Source: Bordetella petrii
GTDB taxonomy: Bacteria; Pseudomonadota; Gammaproteobacteria; Burkholderiales; Burkholderiaceae_B
Direction: 5' to 3'
Assembly (NCBI RefSeq): GCF_000067205.1
Contig: NC_010170.1
Coordinates: forward strand, 682,001 to 746,000
Length of the DNA: 64,000 nucleotides
Positions within the stretch are counted from its first letter, which is position 1. Each line of letters begins with the position of its first letter. Of this stretch, positions 27,513 to 35,740 are shown one piece after another. The notes beneath the pieces are model-generated. The model was given only the letters and a program-made list of their open reading frames with translations. It was not told where the DNA came from and ran no database searches. Both the position numbers and the translations under genes were made by a program.

Positions 27513-28103
27513 ATGAGAATTTCTTATCTTTTTGTGCTCGCCATTCTCTTCCTGAGCGGCTGCAGGCTGGATACCAAGACTGCAGAGGAAGTCGCTCAAT
27601 TGAAGCAGCACATTACGCAGCAAGACAGTGCGATCCAAGAATTGAAGCGGTCAAGCGAGGCGCTCAAAGCCGAGTTAGCTTCCGTGAAGTTGGACACCTC
27701 ATTCAATTCGTTGAGGCTGAATCTCGAATCAGCATCCTACACAGCTCCACTTAATCTCACCGACCAGAGCTTTTCAACTGTTCGTACCGGCCTGGGGATC
27801 TTCCTGGTGTCGGTGCAGGATGTCACTCCGTTCGCCAACGGGGTGAAGCTGAAGCTCGACGTTGGAAACCCTCAGGCCATGACGTATGCGGGCTTGAAGT
27901 TCAAGCTTTCCTGGAAGACAGCCAGCAACGCCAATGGGCCCGATCAAACCAAGGATATCGATCTGCCCCAGCGGTTCTTGCCAGGCTCTTGGAACCGGGC
28001 GGAGTTGGTCATCTCGCCAGCCAAGGCAGACGACATCGCGAACGTGCGCGTTTCAATCGATCCGAACCAGGTTCGATTGCAGGTACCCGCGTCCAAAGGC
28101 TAG
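27513..28103 (+). CDS. Lipoprotein of unknown function (possible DUF3251 type)
   Basis: 196-residue secreted lipoprotein. The signal peptide MRISYLFVLAILFLSGC ends with a lipobox; C17 would be lipidated. A coiled-coil of about 40 residues follows (EEVAQLKQHITQQD, ELKRSSEALKAEL), then a beta-rich domain (about 80-190) with a TPFANGVKLKLDVGN segment. The domain looks like the DUF3251/YajI type, but I cannot confirm this. Codon use and base composition are less GC-rich than in the housekeeping genes, fitting an acquired region. It begins about 240 bases after tRNA-Val and ends at a hairpin terminator. Confidence 0.7.
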   Translation: MRISYLFVLAILFLSGCRLDTKTAEEVAQLKQHITQQDSAIQELKRSSEALKAELASVKLDTSFNSLRLNLESASYTAPLNLTDQSFSTVRTGLGIFLVSVQDVTPFANGVKLKLDVGNPQAMTYAGLKFKLSWKTASNANGPDQTKDIDLPQRFLPGSWNRAELVISPAKADDIANVRVSIDPNQVRLQVPASKG

Positions 28104-28114
28104 CCCCAACGAAG

Positions 28115-28134
28115 AAGCCGCCCGAGGGCGGCTT
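28115..28134. terminator. Hairpin between convergent genes
   Basis: AAGCCGCC and GGCGGCTT with a four-base loop form a compact stem, then TAACTTTG. It lies 12 bases after the lipoprotein stop and touches the end of the convergent membrane-protein gene, so it may serve both. Confidence 0.65.
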
Positions 28135-28940
28135 TAACTTTGTTGGGTCTCCTTCTGAGTGGGGACCTCGGCCCGATAGTAATGAATATTCAGAGTGATG
28201 ATCTCCGAATAGCGGAGTACAAAGTAATCACCCGTGATTGGATAGAATCGCACAGCCACGTCCTGTGGGCCGACATCCGGCTCGTTTTCTCCGGCACTCT
28301 GGATAGGCTTCTCTATTGCCCTATCTTGCTCGATCCTTCTTCGCTCCGTGGCGGTTAAAACGATCCTATCTAGTTGGCCATCCTTGTCGGTAAAGTACTC
28401 GTCCAGAAAACCGTGATAGAGATATGCCTGCCCCGCTACCTCGACTATAGCGGACACGCTAATGAGGAGCATGGGGCGCTCAGAGGCCTTGAAGTCCGCC
28501 TTGGAAAGTAGGTAGTACCATGGCGCGCGGTGGAATCGAAATAGCTTCGACAGACAAGAATCGAACCGGTCTAGCTCGAAATAGACTATGCACGCTCGGA
28601 TAGCCGTCGGGACCAGGATAGCAAGAACATACAACGCGCCGAAGTACTGAGCGATTTGCCAAGCGCTCCCCGCAATCGCCCGAAAGTCTTCAGCAGCGAG
28701 CGTCGAGGGTGAAACCAGGACATGAACAAAGAGATCTAGGCGTGCAGTACGGTCAAGAAAATAAGCGCCAGCCAAGACCACACCGTGCAAAAGGGCAGCG
28801 CAAACTACCCCTCCCGCGACCACTTGACCAAAGGGAGAGAAATCCTGAGACTCTTTCTCAACAAGCTTGAGCCTAGATCGAAAGATGAAGCCCGGCAAGA
28901 GAACGAAAAATACAACAATCGCCGGGACAGCAAGGTTCAT
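28134..28940 (-). CDS. Membrane protein of unknown function (possible DUF6338 type)
   Basis: 268-residue protein with an N-terminal membrane domain of about three segments: residues 1-20 (NLAVPAIVVFFVLLPGFIF), about 42-63, and about 98-115. A soluble C-terminal half follows (about 140-268). That half has YLYHGFLDEYFTDKDGQLDR and YFVLRYSEIITLNIHYY, which resemble the DUF6338 family, though I cannot test this. Base composition is lower in GC than the core genes. A small gene starts upstream on the same strand and ends 25 bases before this start, so the two probably form one transcript. Confidence 0.65.
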   Translation of the reverse strand: MNLAVPAIVVFFVLLPGFIFRSRLKLVEKESQDFSPFGQVVAGGVVCAALLHGVVLAGAYFLDRTARLDLFVHVLVSPSTLAAEDFRAIAGSAWQIAQYFGALYVLAILVPTAIRACIVYFELDRFDSCLSKLFRFHRAPWYYLLSKADFKASERPMLLISVSAIVEVAGQAYLYHGFLDEYFTDKDGQLDRIVLTATERRRIEQDRAIEKPIQSAGENEPDVGPQDVAVRFYPITGDYFVLRYSEIITLNIHYYRAEVPTQKETQQS

Positions 28941-28965
28941 CTAGGGTTTCAGTGAAACCGGAAGG

Positions 28966-29148
28966 CTATGCCGCTTTGGGCACAGAAGAAATGACCACCG
29001 TGCGTTCAGCCCCAGAGGCACTCTTGAACGTGAAAGAACTTTTCCCGGCCTCATTCGCCTGCGTCTTACGCATAGCCTCGCGCAGCTTGCTGGTAGCTTC
29101 ACGGCTAGACAAAACTTCTTTAATCAGGGGGCTTTTAGATACTTTCAT
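28966..29148 (-). CDS. Small basic protein of unknown function
   Basis: 60-residue protein rich in Lys, Ser and Ala, with no membrane segment. Two adjacent ATGs are possible (29151 and 29148); the second is favoured because GAGG lies five bases before it. The first half is helical in character (LIKEVLSSREATSKLREAMR), the second half beta-like (SSFTFKSASGAERTVVIS). It sits directly upstream of the membrane-protein gene and behind palindromic operator-like sites. Small size and position would suit a regulator or antitoxin, but nothing in the sequence proves this. Confidence 0.55.
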   Translation of the reverse strand: MKVSKSPLIKEVLSSREATSKLREAMRKTQANEAGKSSFTFKSASGAERTVVISSVPKAA

Positions 29149-29217
29149 CATTACCTCAGAGGGGATGGTTTTGCCTCATCGGCTACTGCGAACCCAGGTT
29201 CTCCCCGGGGCGGCTTA

Positions 29218-29233
29218 TTGTCCTCAAGGACAA
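29218..29233. promoter_or_regulatory. Palindrome TTGTCC-N4-GGACAA
   Basis: Six-base inverted repeats with a four-base centre, upstream of the small minus-strand gene and just downstream of a TATACT box read on that strand (29253-29248). Its position suits an operator for a repressor. Confidence 0.5.
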
Positions 29234-29263
29234 CAACGCACAATCGAAGTATAGGCCGAAATG

Positions 29264-29275
29264 CTCAAATTTGAG
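29264..29275. promoter_or_regulatory. Perfect 12-base palindrome CTCAAATTTGAG
   Basis: A self-complementary dodecamer 11 bases upstream of the minus-strand TATACT box. It would overlap the -35 region, as phage or plasmid operators often do. No regulator gene that would bind it is recognised nearby. Confidence 0.5.
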
Positions 29276-29324
29276 TATCGACGTACGCATAGATTGCGTT
29301 TTTGCCGCAAGGTTCCGTCCCCCA

Positions 29325-29350
29325 CCGCCCTCCCGGGCGGTTTTCTTTGG
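29325..29350 (+). terminator. Plus-strand intrinsic terminator inside the island
   Basis: ACCGCCC and GGGCGGT form a seven-base-pair stem with loop TCCC, followed by TTTCTTTG. No plus-strand protein gene ends here, so it may close a small RNA. Confidence 0.55.
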
Positions 29351-29857
29351 TGTCGGAGGTGGAGCGTCTTCTACGCCCCTTCCCAAGGTTTGCGGTCCTG
29401 GGGCCGGTTTCGGTGGGCCAGCAGGGGCGCATGAATGGGCGTAAAAGCCCCCTCGGGGTGGTTCCCCACCACGGCCCTCCATACCCCAGCTCCTGGTCGG
29501 AAAGCGATAGGGGGGCTCCTAGCAGGTCATCCGTTGATGCCTGCGCCAGTAGGGCGGCTACTGACTGCTCAGCGGCGATTTCCTGCCTCGTTTCGCCATT
29601 CGATTTACCTTTTTTTCTGGACGTTTATGAAAAGAAAGCCCCCCACGCGGTTTCCGGACCCCCGCTTGTCGACTTTCAACCCGCCCCTCCCGTCTGTCCG
29701 AGAAGGGTGACGGCCGCCGGGGCAAGGCCGATCGTGTGCCAGGTCGACACACGTCTTGGTCCCCGCGCCGCCTCTGGGGGTTTTGCTGGATCTCGGCACT
29801 CGCCCAGTAATCCGAGGCCGCCCTTATCGGGTACACCGAGCCCGGCGGGAGGGCTAT
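29351..29857 (-). other. Remainder of phage-derived segment without a clear gene
   Basis: About 500 bases downstream of the capsid remnant. On the minus strand a frame beginning ATG at 29860 overlaps the capsid stop as TGATG and runs to 29558. Another frame, 29799-29605, ends with GNRVGGFLFINVQKKR. A third frame is open from about 29610 to 29265. None shows a recognised domain, and composition is Arg/Pro/Gly-rich. A seven-A run joins the frames near 29610. This could be decayed phage sequence or a leader-like region; I see no certain gene. Confidence 0.4.
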
Positions 29858-29859
29858 CA

Positions 29860-30459
29860 TCACTCGCTCCCGAAGCTGATGATCTTCACGGCCGAGGGGG
29901 AGAACACAGCCAGGCCAAGGCGGCCTTCAGCCAGCGCCGTAACCAGGTTGTTGATCATGTCGTCACCAGAGCGGCCGAACTCTACCCGGGCGTCCATGCG
30001 GTCCAGGATCGCCACCTGCGAGCTATCCAGCACCAGAGGCTCGCCCTCGGTCACGCTCGGATCAGACATGGCACGCAAGCCCCAGATGGTTTGCTTGTTT
30101 CCGCCCACCCAGCCGCTGGCCACATAACCCTCGTCGGTCGTGCGCTCGCTGCGGATGGCGAACAGGTCATTGGGATGGATGATCACGGTGTCAGCATTCC
30201 AGCCCTCCACGTCCAGCGCAGTGGCAGCATTGCCAATGGCATCGGCCAGGGCCATGGTTCCCGGGACCTGGTGCTGCGTGGCCTGGGTGGCCAGCCCTTG
30301 GATCTTGCCCACGGTAGCGCCCGCGATGATCTCTGCCGAAGCCTTGGCCAGGACGCCGTAGCGCAGCAGGGGGCTCACTTGTTGGGTGAGGGCTGGGGCG
30401 TCGTCCAGTACCCGGCGCAGTTTTCCCGGCACCGCCTTACCAGGCAAACACTCCCGGTT
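29860..30459 (-). pseudogene. Phage major capsid protein, C-terminal fragment
   Basis: About 200 codons similar in character to the C-terminal half of HK97-type capsid proteins. Diagnostic-looking stretches: ADTVIIHPNDLFAIRSERT, VGGNKQTIWGLRAMSDPSV, VLDSSQVAILDRMDARVEF and LAEGRLGLAVFSPSAVKI. The reading frame opens just after a stop at 30462-30460, and the N-terminal half and cleaved scaffold-like part are missing. Immediately upstream is an unrelated scrap resembling a transposase, so the gene was cut by rearrangement. No terminase, portal or tail gene is nearby. Confidence 0.75.
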
Positions 30460-30461
30460 TC

Positions 30462-30545
30462 ATCCAGGTGCGTCGCGCGCGCCCTCGATTGCCATCCAGC
30501 AAGGCAGCCCGTGTTGTCCGCGCACGGCAAAGTTGAGCTTCATTC
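30462..30545 (-). pseudogene. Possible transposase fragment
   Basis: About 27 codons (MKLNFAVRGQHGLPCWMA, then IEGARDAPG and stop) recall the 'KLHxAVDxxGLPxxxxVTEG' block of IS5-type transposases. It is too short to be certain. It ends at the exact point where the capsid fragment frame opens, suggesting an IS-mediated junction. Confidence 0.3.
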
Positions 30546-30628
30546 CTGATAAATTGAAACAAAAAAGAAAATAAATTAGACAAAATATGTATTCTGTATA
30601 AGATCAGTGACAATCCATGGCAATCTGA

Positions 30629-30654
30629 CGGCCTTCCGAAGCTCTGGAAGGCCG
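30629..30654 (+). promoter_or_regulatory. Hairpin in the leader of the chemoreceptor gene
   Basis: CGGCCTTCC and GGAAGGCCG form a perfect nine-base-pair stem with an eight-base loop, ending 24 bases before the ATG at 30679. An AT-rich promoter-like stretch (30550-30600) precedes it. No T-run follows. Confidence 0.45.
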
Positions 30655-30678
30655 CGCTGTACTTTGTGGAGTATCCGA

Positions 30679-32352
30679 ATGCGCATCAACCTTCCGATCA
30701 CCCAGAATTGCTATGACTTTCCCGCGGACCAGACGCTTATCTCGATAACTGATCTGAAAGGCCGCATCACTTACTGCAACCCCAACTTCATCGAGGTCAG
30801 CGGCTTCACGCGCGCCGAGCTGATTGGCCAGCCGCACAACCTGGTGCGGCATCCCGACATGCCGGACGAAGCATTCCGGGATATGTGGGAAACCATCCAG
30901 GCCGGCATGCCTTGGACGGCGCTGATCAAGAACCGCCGCAAGAACGGCGATTATTACTGGGTGCGGGCCAACGCCACACCCATGCGCAACGGCGCGCGCA
31001 TTGTCGGCTATCTGTCTGTGCGCACTCATGCGCCGCAGGACGAGATCCAGGAGGCCGAGGCCCTCTACGCCGCCATGCGCCGCGACGCCGAGCGCGGCCA
31101 GCGCGTGCATGTGCTGCATCGCGGCGCGGTGCTGAACAACAGCCTGCTAGGCCGGGTCGGCCGCCTGTTTTCTTTCGGGTTGCGCGGCCAGATCATCCTG
31201 TCGACCTTGTTCATGGCGGCGGTTGCGCCGCTGGCCTATGTCATCGGCAAGCCCTACGGCGCGCCCGAGTGGGTGCCGGCCCTGGCCAGCCTCGCGGCCG
31301 CCGCGCTGGTGGCCCGGCGGCTCGTCCGCATTGGCGTCGCGCCGCTGCGCGAAGTTATTTCCACTGCCAACTTGCTGGCGGCCGGCGATCTGACGCAGTA
31401 TGTCCGGGTTGACGGCAAGGGCGAAATCGGCCAACTGCAATTGGGCCTGGCCCAGCTGGCCGTGTCCATGCGCACGGTGGTGCGCGATGTGCGCGAGGAA
31501 GTCGTCAAGCTGCGTAGCGGCGCGGGCGAAATCGCCAGCGGCAACCGGGACATGTCGGCGCGCACCGAGTCGCAGGCCGGCAGCCTGGAACAAACCGCCG
31601 CCGCCATCGAACAGATTAGCCACACGGTGCACCAGACCACCGGCATGGCCGAATCGGGCGCCGGTATGGCACGCGAAACGGTGGGAGCCGCGCAGCGCAG
31701 CCACGAGGCCGTGCAGAACGTAGTGACGACCATGCACGAGATTTCTCAGGCGTCGCAGCGCATCGGCGACATCATTCAGGTGATCGAAGGCGTGGCCTTC
31801 CAGACCAACATCCTGGCGCTCAATGCCGCTGTCGAGTCCGCGCGCGCGGGCGAGCAGGGCAAGGGCTTTGCCGTGGTCGCCAGCGAAGTGCGCGCGCTGG
31901 CCCAACGCACTACCCAGGCCGCCAAGGAAATCCGCGCGCTCATCGAAGAGTCGGGGCAGCGGGTGCGCCTGGGCGAGCAGCGCGCCGGCGAGGCCCGCAC
32001 CCGCATGGACGAGGTGGTGGACGCCATCCAGCGTGTCACGGATTCGCTGGAGCATATCAACGATACCAGCCAGCAGCAGTCGTCCGGCATCGGCCAGGTG
32101 AATACGGCCGTTACCCAGCTCGACCAGATCACCCAGCAGAATGCCGCCATGGTAGAAGAGCTGGCCGCCGCCGCCAGTTCGCTGGACGAGCAGGTCAGCG
32201 TGGTGCATGACACGATTCGCGTCTTCCGGCTGACCGATCAGGACTCCTCGCTGGCTGAAGTCGACGCCGTGGCGCTGCGCAAAGAAGGCCGTGCCATGCT
32301 GGGCAAGCCGTCGGGCGGGCAACAGCCCGGCCTGGCGTTGATTGCCGCCTGA
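30679..32352 (+). CDS. Aer-like chemoreceptor (PAS plus methyl-accepting domain)
   Basis: 557-residue chemotaxis or energy-taxis transducer. The N-terminal PAS domain (about 10-125) has DLKGRITYCNPNFIEVSGF and RRKNGDYYWVRANATPM, as in Aer. A membrane region of two closely spaced segments follows (about 170-215), with no periplasmic domain. Then comes a HAMP-like linker and the signalling domain with the conserved hairpin GVAFQTNILALNAAVESARA (about 370-389). The ATG at 30679 has GGAG nine bases upstream. Aer-type PAS domains bind FAD and sense redox; the cofactor here is inferred. It stands alone, away from a che operon, and borders the island. Confidence 0.92.
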   Translation: MRINLPITQNCYDFPADQTLISITDLKGRITYCNPNFIEVSGFTRAELIGQPHNLVRHPDMPDEAFRDMWETIQAGMPWTALIKNRRKNGDYYWVRANATPMRNGARIVGYLSVRTHAPQDEIQEAEALYAAMRRDAERGQRVHVLHRGAVLNNSLLGRVGRLFSFGLRGQIILSTLFMAAVAPLAYVIGKPYGAPEWVPALASLAAAALVARRLVRIGVAPLREVISTANLLAAGDLTQYVRVDGKGEIGQLQLGLAQLAVSMRTVVRDVREEVVKLRSGAGEIASGNRDMSARTESQAGSLEQTAAAIEQISHTVHQTTGMAESGAGMARETVGAAQRSHEAVQNVVTTMHEISQASQRIGDIIQVIEGVAFQTNILALNAAVESARAGEQGKGFAVVASEVRALAQRTTQAAKEIRALIEESGQRVRLGEQRAGEARTRMDEVVDAIQRVTDSLEHINDTSQQQSSGIGQVNTAVTQLDQITQQNAAMVEELAAAASSLDEQVSVVHDTIRVFRLTDQDSSLAEVDAVALRKEGRAMLGKPSGGQQPGLALIAA

Positions 32353-32374
32353 GCGGCCGGGCCCCGTCCGGGGC

Positions 32375-32896
32375 TCAGCCGCGCGGCTTTTCCAGGGACC
32401 GCACCATGTAGCGGGCGCCCGCTCCGTATTGCGCCAGCTTGGTTCGCAAGCCGGCATGGGCGGCCGCCGCCCGGTAGCCCAGGCGCTCCCAGTAGCTCAC
32501 CGCCGGCCGCAGCGCCACCAGGCTGGTGTGGCACAAGCCGCGGCGCCGGGCATGCTCCAGCCCGCCTTGCAGCAGGGCCTGCGCCACGCCCAGGCCTTGC
32601 GCGGCCGGCAGCACTGCGCAGTCGTGCACGAACCAGCTGTCGGCATCGCGCGGCACGGCATCCAGCGGAGTATTCAAGGCCGGCGGGTGATCGGCCAGCC
32701 AGGGGTAGGCCACCAGGTAGCCCAGCAGGCCGGCCGGGCCTTCCGCTACCTGGCAGGTGCCGGGCGAAATCTCTAGCCGGTTCTGGAACAGCGCGGCGTC
32801 TTCGAGCAGCGTGGCCGGATACACGCTGGCCTGGATGCGCAGCACGGGCTCGATGTCGTCGGCCTGCATCGGCCGCACGTGCGGGCGGTCGGTCAT
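32375..32896 (-). CDS. GNAT family N-acetyltransferase
   Basis: 173-residue acetyl-CoA-dependent acyltransferase. The acetyl-CoA-binding motif A is visible in VHDCAVLPAAQGLGVAQALL (Q/R-x-x-G-x-A type), followed by LRPAVSYWERLGYRA, the usual motif B. The substrate is unknown. The start ATG at 32896 yields MTDRPHVRPMQADD. It is convergent with the chemoreceptor gene, 22 bases apart, and divergent from lgmA. Confidence 0.87.
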   Translation of the reverse strand: MTDRPHVRPMQADDIEPVLRIQASVYPATLLEDAALFQNRLEISPGTCQVAEGPAGLLGYLVAYPWLADHPPALNTPLDAVPRDADSWFVHDCAVLPAAQGLGVAQALLQGGLEHARRRGLCHTSLVALRPAVSYWERLGYRAAAAHAGLRTKLAQYGAGARYMVRSLEKPRG

Positions 32897-33065
32897 GGAA
32901 ACTCCGTAAGTGACCAGGGGATTGTATCGGCCGCGTGAACGCCGCGTGCATCAGCCGCGTGCATGGGCTGACACATGGCCCCGTGCCCGCCGTGCCGGCG
33001 GTTCGACGAAAATTCGACGTGGGGCTGCGCATACTGGGCGCTCTGGTTCTGCAAGTACCCGGTAT

Positions 33066-34124
33066 ATGCCCATCGAGTTCCGTTCAGAAGCGCCCGCGGC
33101 CGCCGTGCCGCCTTCCCAGGCTGCCGCGCCGCTGCGCGCGCTGCCTGCCCGTGCCGACGCCCTCGGCGACTGCCACGTCAGCTGTGTCATTCCCTGCCTG
33201 AATGAGTGCGACAACCTGCGCCTGCTGCTGCCCGCATTACGGGCGCAGCTGCAGGGGCTGTGCGCCCAATGGGAGATTATCGTCGTCGATGACGGCAGCA
33301 CCGATGCCACCCCCGAATTGATGGCCGAATGGACTGTGCTGGACGGCATGCGCTATGTGCAGCTGTCGCGCAATTTCGGCAAGGAAGCCGCCTTGTCAGC
33401 CGGATTCGAGGCCGCCGACGGCGACGCGGTGATCTGCCTGGATGCGGACCTGCAGCATCCGCCCGCCCTGATCGGCGCCATGCTGCAGCGCTGGCGCGAG
33501 GGCGCCGACATGGTCTATGCCGTGCGCACGCACCGCGGCGACGAATCGTGGCTGAAGCGGACTGGCGCGCGTGTGTTTTATCGGCTGCTCAGCGGCGCCC
33601 ACGGGGTAGAGGTGCCGGCCCATGCCGGCGATTTCCGGTTGATGGACCGCCGCGTGGTAGAGGCCCTGGTGGCGTTGCCCGAGCGCACGCGCTTCATGAA
33701 AGGGCTGTATGCCTGGGTGGGTTTCCGGGCGGAGCCCTTGCCTTATACGCCCGACGCGCGCGCACACGGCGCCAGCCGCTACGGCGCGTGGCGGCTGGTG
33801 CGCCTGGCGCTGGACGGCCTGACGGCATTCACCACCTGGCCGCTGCGCCTGGTCAGCCTGCTGGGCTGCGCATTTTCGCTGGCGTCGTTCGCTTACGGCT
33901 CCTACCTGGTGCTGGCCTATTGGTTCAACGGCAACCAGGTGTCGGGCTGGACCACCATCATCACCGCGTTGTTGTTTTTTGCCGGCGTGAACCTGATTTC
34001 GCTGGGCGTGGTCGGCGAGTATGTCGCCCGCATTTTCGACGAAGTAAAGGGCCGGCCTTTGTATGTCGTGCGCCAACGGCGGGGCCGGGCCCAGCGAACC
34101 GGCGCCAGGCGGGGCCAGGCATGA
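33066..34124 (+). CDS. lgmA: Polyprenyl-phosphate glycosyltransferase (LgmA-like, ArnC family)
   Basis: 352-residue GT2 enzyme. The glycosyltransferase A domain has VSCVIPCLNECDN, DDGS at 75-78 and DAD at 126-128; two C-terminal membrane segments (about 260-285 and 300-325) anchor it. ArnC/DPM-type enzymes load a sugar onto undecaprenyl phosphate at the cytoplasmic face. In Bordetella, LgmA is proposed to transfer GlcNAc for lipid A modification, and the neighbouring ArnT-like, deacetylase and GtrA-like genes fit that pathway. The ATG at 33066 was chosen since upstream in-frame sequence is not family-like. The stop overlaps lgmB by ATGA. Confidence 0.85.
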   Translation: MPIEFRSEAPAAAVPPSQAAAPLRALPARADALGDCHVSCVIPCLNECDNLRLLLPALRAQLQGLCAQWEIIVVDDGSTDATPELMAEWTVLDGMRYVQLSRNFGKEAALSAGFEAADGDAVICLDADLQHPPALIGAMLQRWREGADMVYAVRTHRGDESWLKRTGARVFYRLLSGAHGVEVPAHAGDFRLMDRRVVEALVALPERTRFMKGLYAWVGFRAEPLPYTPDARAHGASRYGAWRLVRLALDGLTAFTTWPLRLVSLLGCAFSLASFAYGSYLVLAYWFNGNQVSGWTTIITALLFFAGVNLISLGVVGEYVARIFDEVKGRPLYVVRQRRGRAQRTGARRGQA

Positions 34125-35740
34125 ACGCATACCGCTTGAAGCAGTTGCGTGCCGGGGTGCCGCCGGCCGGCCTTTTGCTGCTGGCCGCCGGCATCTGGCT
34201 GGGCTGGCTGGCCTGGATGCGGCCGCTTACCCTGCCCGACGAGGGCCGCTACGCCGGCGTGGCCTGGGAAATGCTGCGCAGCGGCTCGCACGCCGTGCCG
34301 CTGCTGGACGGCATGCCGTATTTCCACAAACCGCCGCTGTACTACTGGATGGCCGAGCTGTGTTTCCGCCTGTTCGGGTTGAACGAATGGGCGGCCCGCA
34401 TGCCGTCGTGGCTGGCCGCCTGGGCCGCGCTTGCCGGGCTGTACGCATTCGTGCGGCGCTATCGCGATGCCGCGTGCGCCACCGCCGCCGTCGTCATCCT
34501 GGCCACCATGCCGTTCTATTACGGCGCGGCCCAGTTCGCCAATACCGACATGCTGGTGGCAGGCCTGGTGACGCTGGCCGTGCTGGCTGGCGCCGACGCG
34601 GTGCTGCGCGCTGAGGCGGGCGAGCGTTATCGGGTGCCGTCGCTGGCCGCGGCCGTGGCGGCGGCGCTGGCGGTGCTGGCCAAGGGTCTGATCGGCCTGG
34701 TGCTGCCGGGGGCCGCGCTGTGCCTGTGGCTGCTGTACACGCGCCGCTGGCGCGGCTTTGTCGTGCTGCTGTGGCCGCCCGCCCTGGCCGCGTTCGCGTT
34801 GGTGGCCGTGCCGTGGTTCTGGCTGATGCAGCAGCGTTTTCCGGGTTTCTTCCATTACTTCTTCGTATATCAGCACTTCGAGCGCTTTGCCCAGTCGGGT
34901 TTTAACAACGTGCAGCCATTCTGGTTTTACGTGCCTGTGGTGGTCGGCCTGGCACTGCCCTGGTCGCTGTGGGGCGGCGGCGCCCTGCGCAAGGTTTTCT
35001 GGACGGACGCCGATGCCTTCGGGCTGCGCAGTCTGATGGCGATATGGGCGGGGGTCGTGCTGGTTTTCTTTTCGATTCCCAGCTCGAAACTGATCGGCTA
35101 TGTGCTGCCGGCGTTGCCGCCCCTGGCGGTGTTGCTGGCCGAAGTCTTGCAGCAGGCCCTGCAGCGCGGCGACCCGCGGCGCACGCGGCGCATGGCATGG
35201 GGCTGCGCCGCCGCGTCGGCCGCCATCTGCGTCGTGCTGGTGGGGGTGTTCGCCGCCAATCCGCGCCGCAGCGCCGAAGCGCTGGGCCGCCGTATCGCGG
35301 CCGAGATGGGCCCGGCCGACACGCTGGTGACGCTGCACTCGTATCCCTTTGACCTGGGTTTTTATACGGGCGCGCGCCGGCCGGGCTGGGTGGTGGACGA
35401 CTGGAGCGATCCCGAGATCGCGCTACGGGACAACTGGCGCAAAGAGCTTTACGACGCCGGCCAGTTCGGGCCCCAGGTGGCGCGCCGCGTACTGGTGCCG
35501 CATGGCGGGCTGGCCGCCCGCCTGTGCGCGGCGGCGCCCGGTAGCCGGTTCTGGGTGTGGGGCGGCGTCGACGATGGCCGGCGCTTTCGCATCTTGCACG
35601 GCATGCAGGCGCCGCTTGCCGACGCGCACTACCGGGTCTGGCGGGTGGACGTCGACGCGGCGTTCAGGCAGCGGGTCTGTGGCGAAACGCCCACAGCCGG
35701 CTTGCCAGGAACGTCAGCACGGCCAGGCCCAGCAGGATGA
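34121..35740 (+). CDS. lgmB: ArnT-like lipid A glycosyltransferase (LgmB)
   Basis: 539-residue GT83 integral membrane enzyme that moves an amino sugar from undecaprenyl phosphate to lipid A phosphates at the periplasmic face. The catalytic first-loop motif LTLPDEGRYAGVAWEML includes D40-E41. PYFHKPPLYYWM and ANTDMLVAGLV are also typical of ArnT. About 12 membrane segments are present, then a soluble C-terminal domain. The Bordetella ortholog adds glucosamine and raises resistance to cationic peptides. It begins inside the lgmA stop (ATGA). Its 3' end overlaps the convergent lgmD gene by 77 bases. Confidence 0.88.
   Translation: MNAYRLKQLRAGVPPAGLLLLAAGIWLGWLAWMRPLTLPDEGRYAGVAWEMLRSGSHAVPLLDGMPYFHKPPLYYWMAELCFRLFGLNEWAARMPSWLAAWAALAGLYAFVRRYRDAACATAAVVILATMPFYYGAAQFANTDMLVAGLVTLAVLAGADAVLRAEAGERYRVPSLAAAVAAALAVLAKGLIGLVLPGAALCLWLLYTRRWRGFVVLLWPPALAAFALVAVPWFWLMQQRFPGFFHYFFVYQHFERFAQSGFNNVQPFWFYVPVVVGLALPWSLWGGGALRKVFWTDADAFGLRSLMAIWAGVVLVFFSIPSSKLIGYVLPALPPLAVLLAEVLQQALQRGDPRRTRRMAWGCAAASAAICVVLVGVFAANPRRSAEALGRRIAAEMGPADTLVTLHSYPFDLGFYTGARRPGWVVDDWSDPEIALRDNWRKELYDAGQFGPQVARRVLVPHGGLAARLCAAAPGSRFWVWGGVDDGRRFRILHGMQAPLADAHYRVWRVDVDAAFRQRVCGETPTAGLPGTSARPGPAG

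Noticed and set aside
29302..30549. 415-codon plus-strand frame across the capsid remnant
   Set aside because: It covers the antisense of the capsid fragment, has no recognisable domain, and the minus-strand frame matches capsid-like sequence.
27272..30600. Complete prophage or integrative element
   Set aside because: No integrase, terminase, portal or tail genes and no second copy of the tRNA-Val 3' end were found; only remnants remain.
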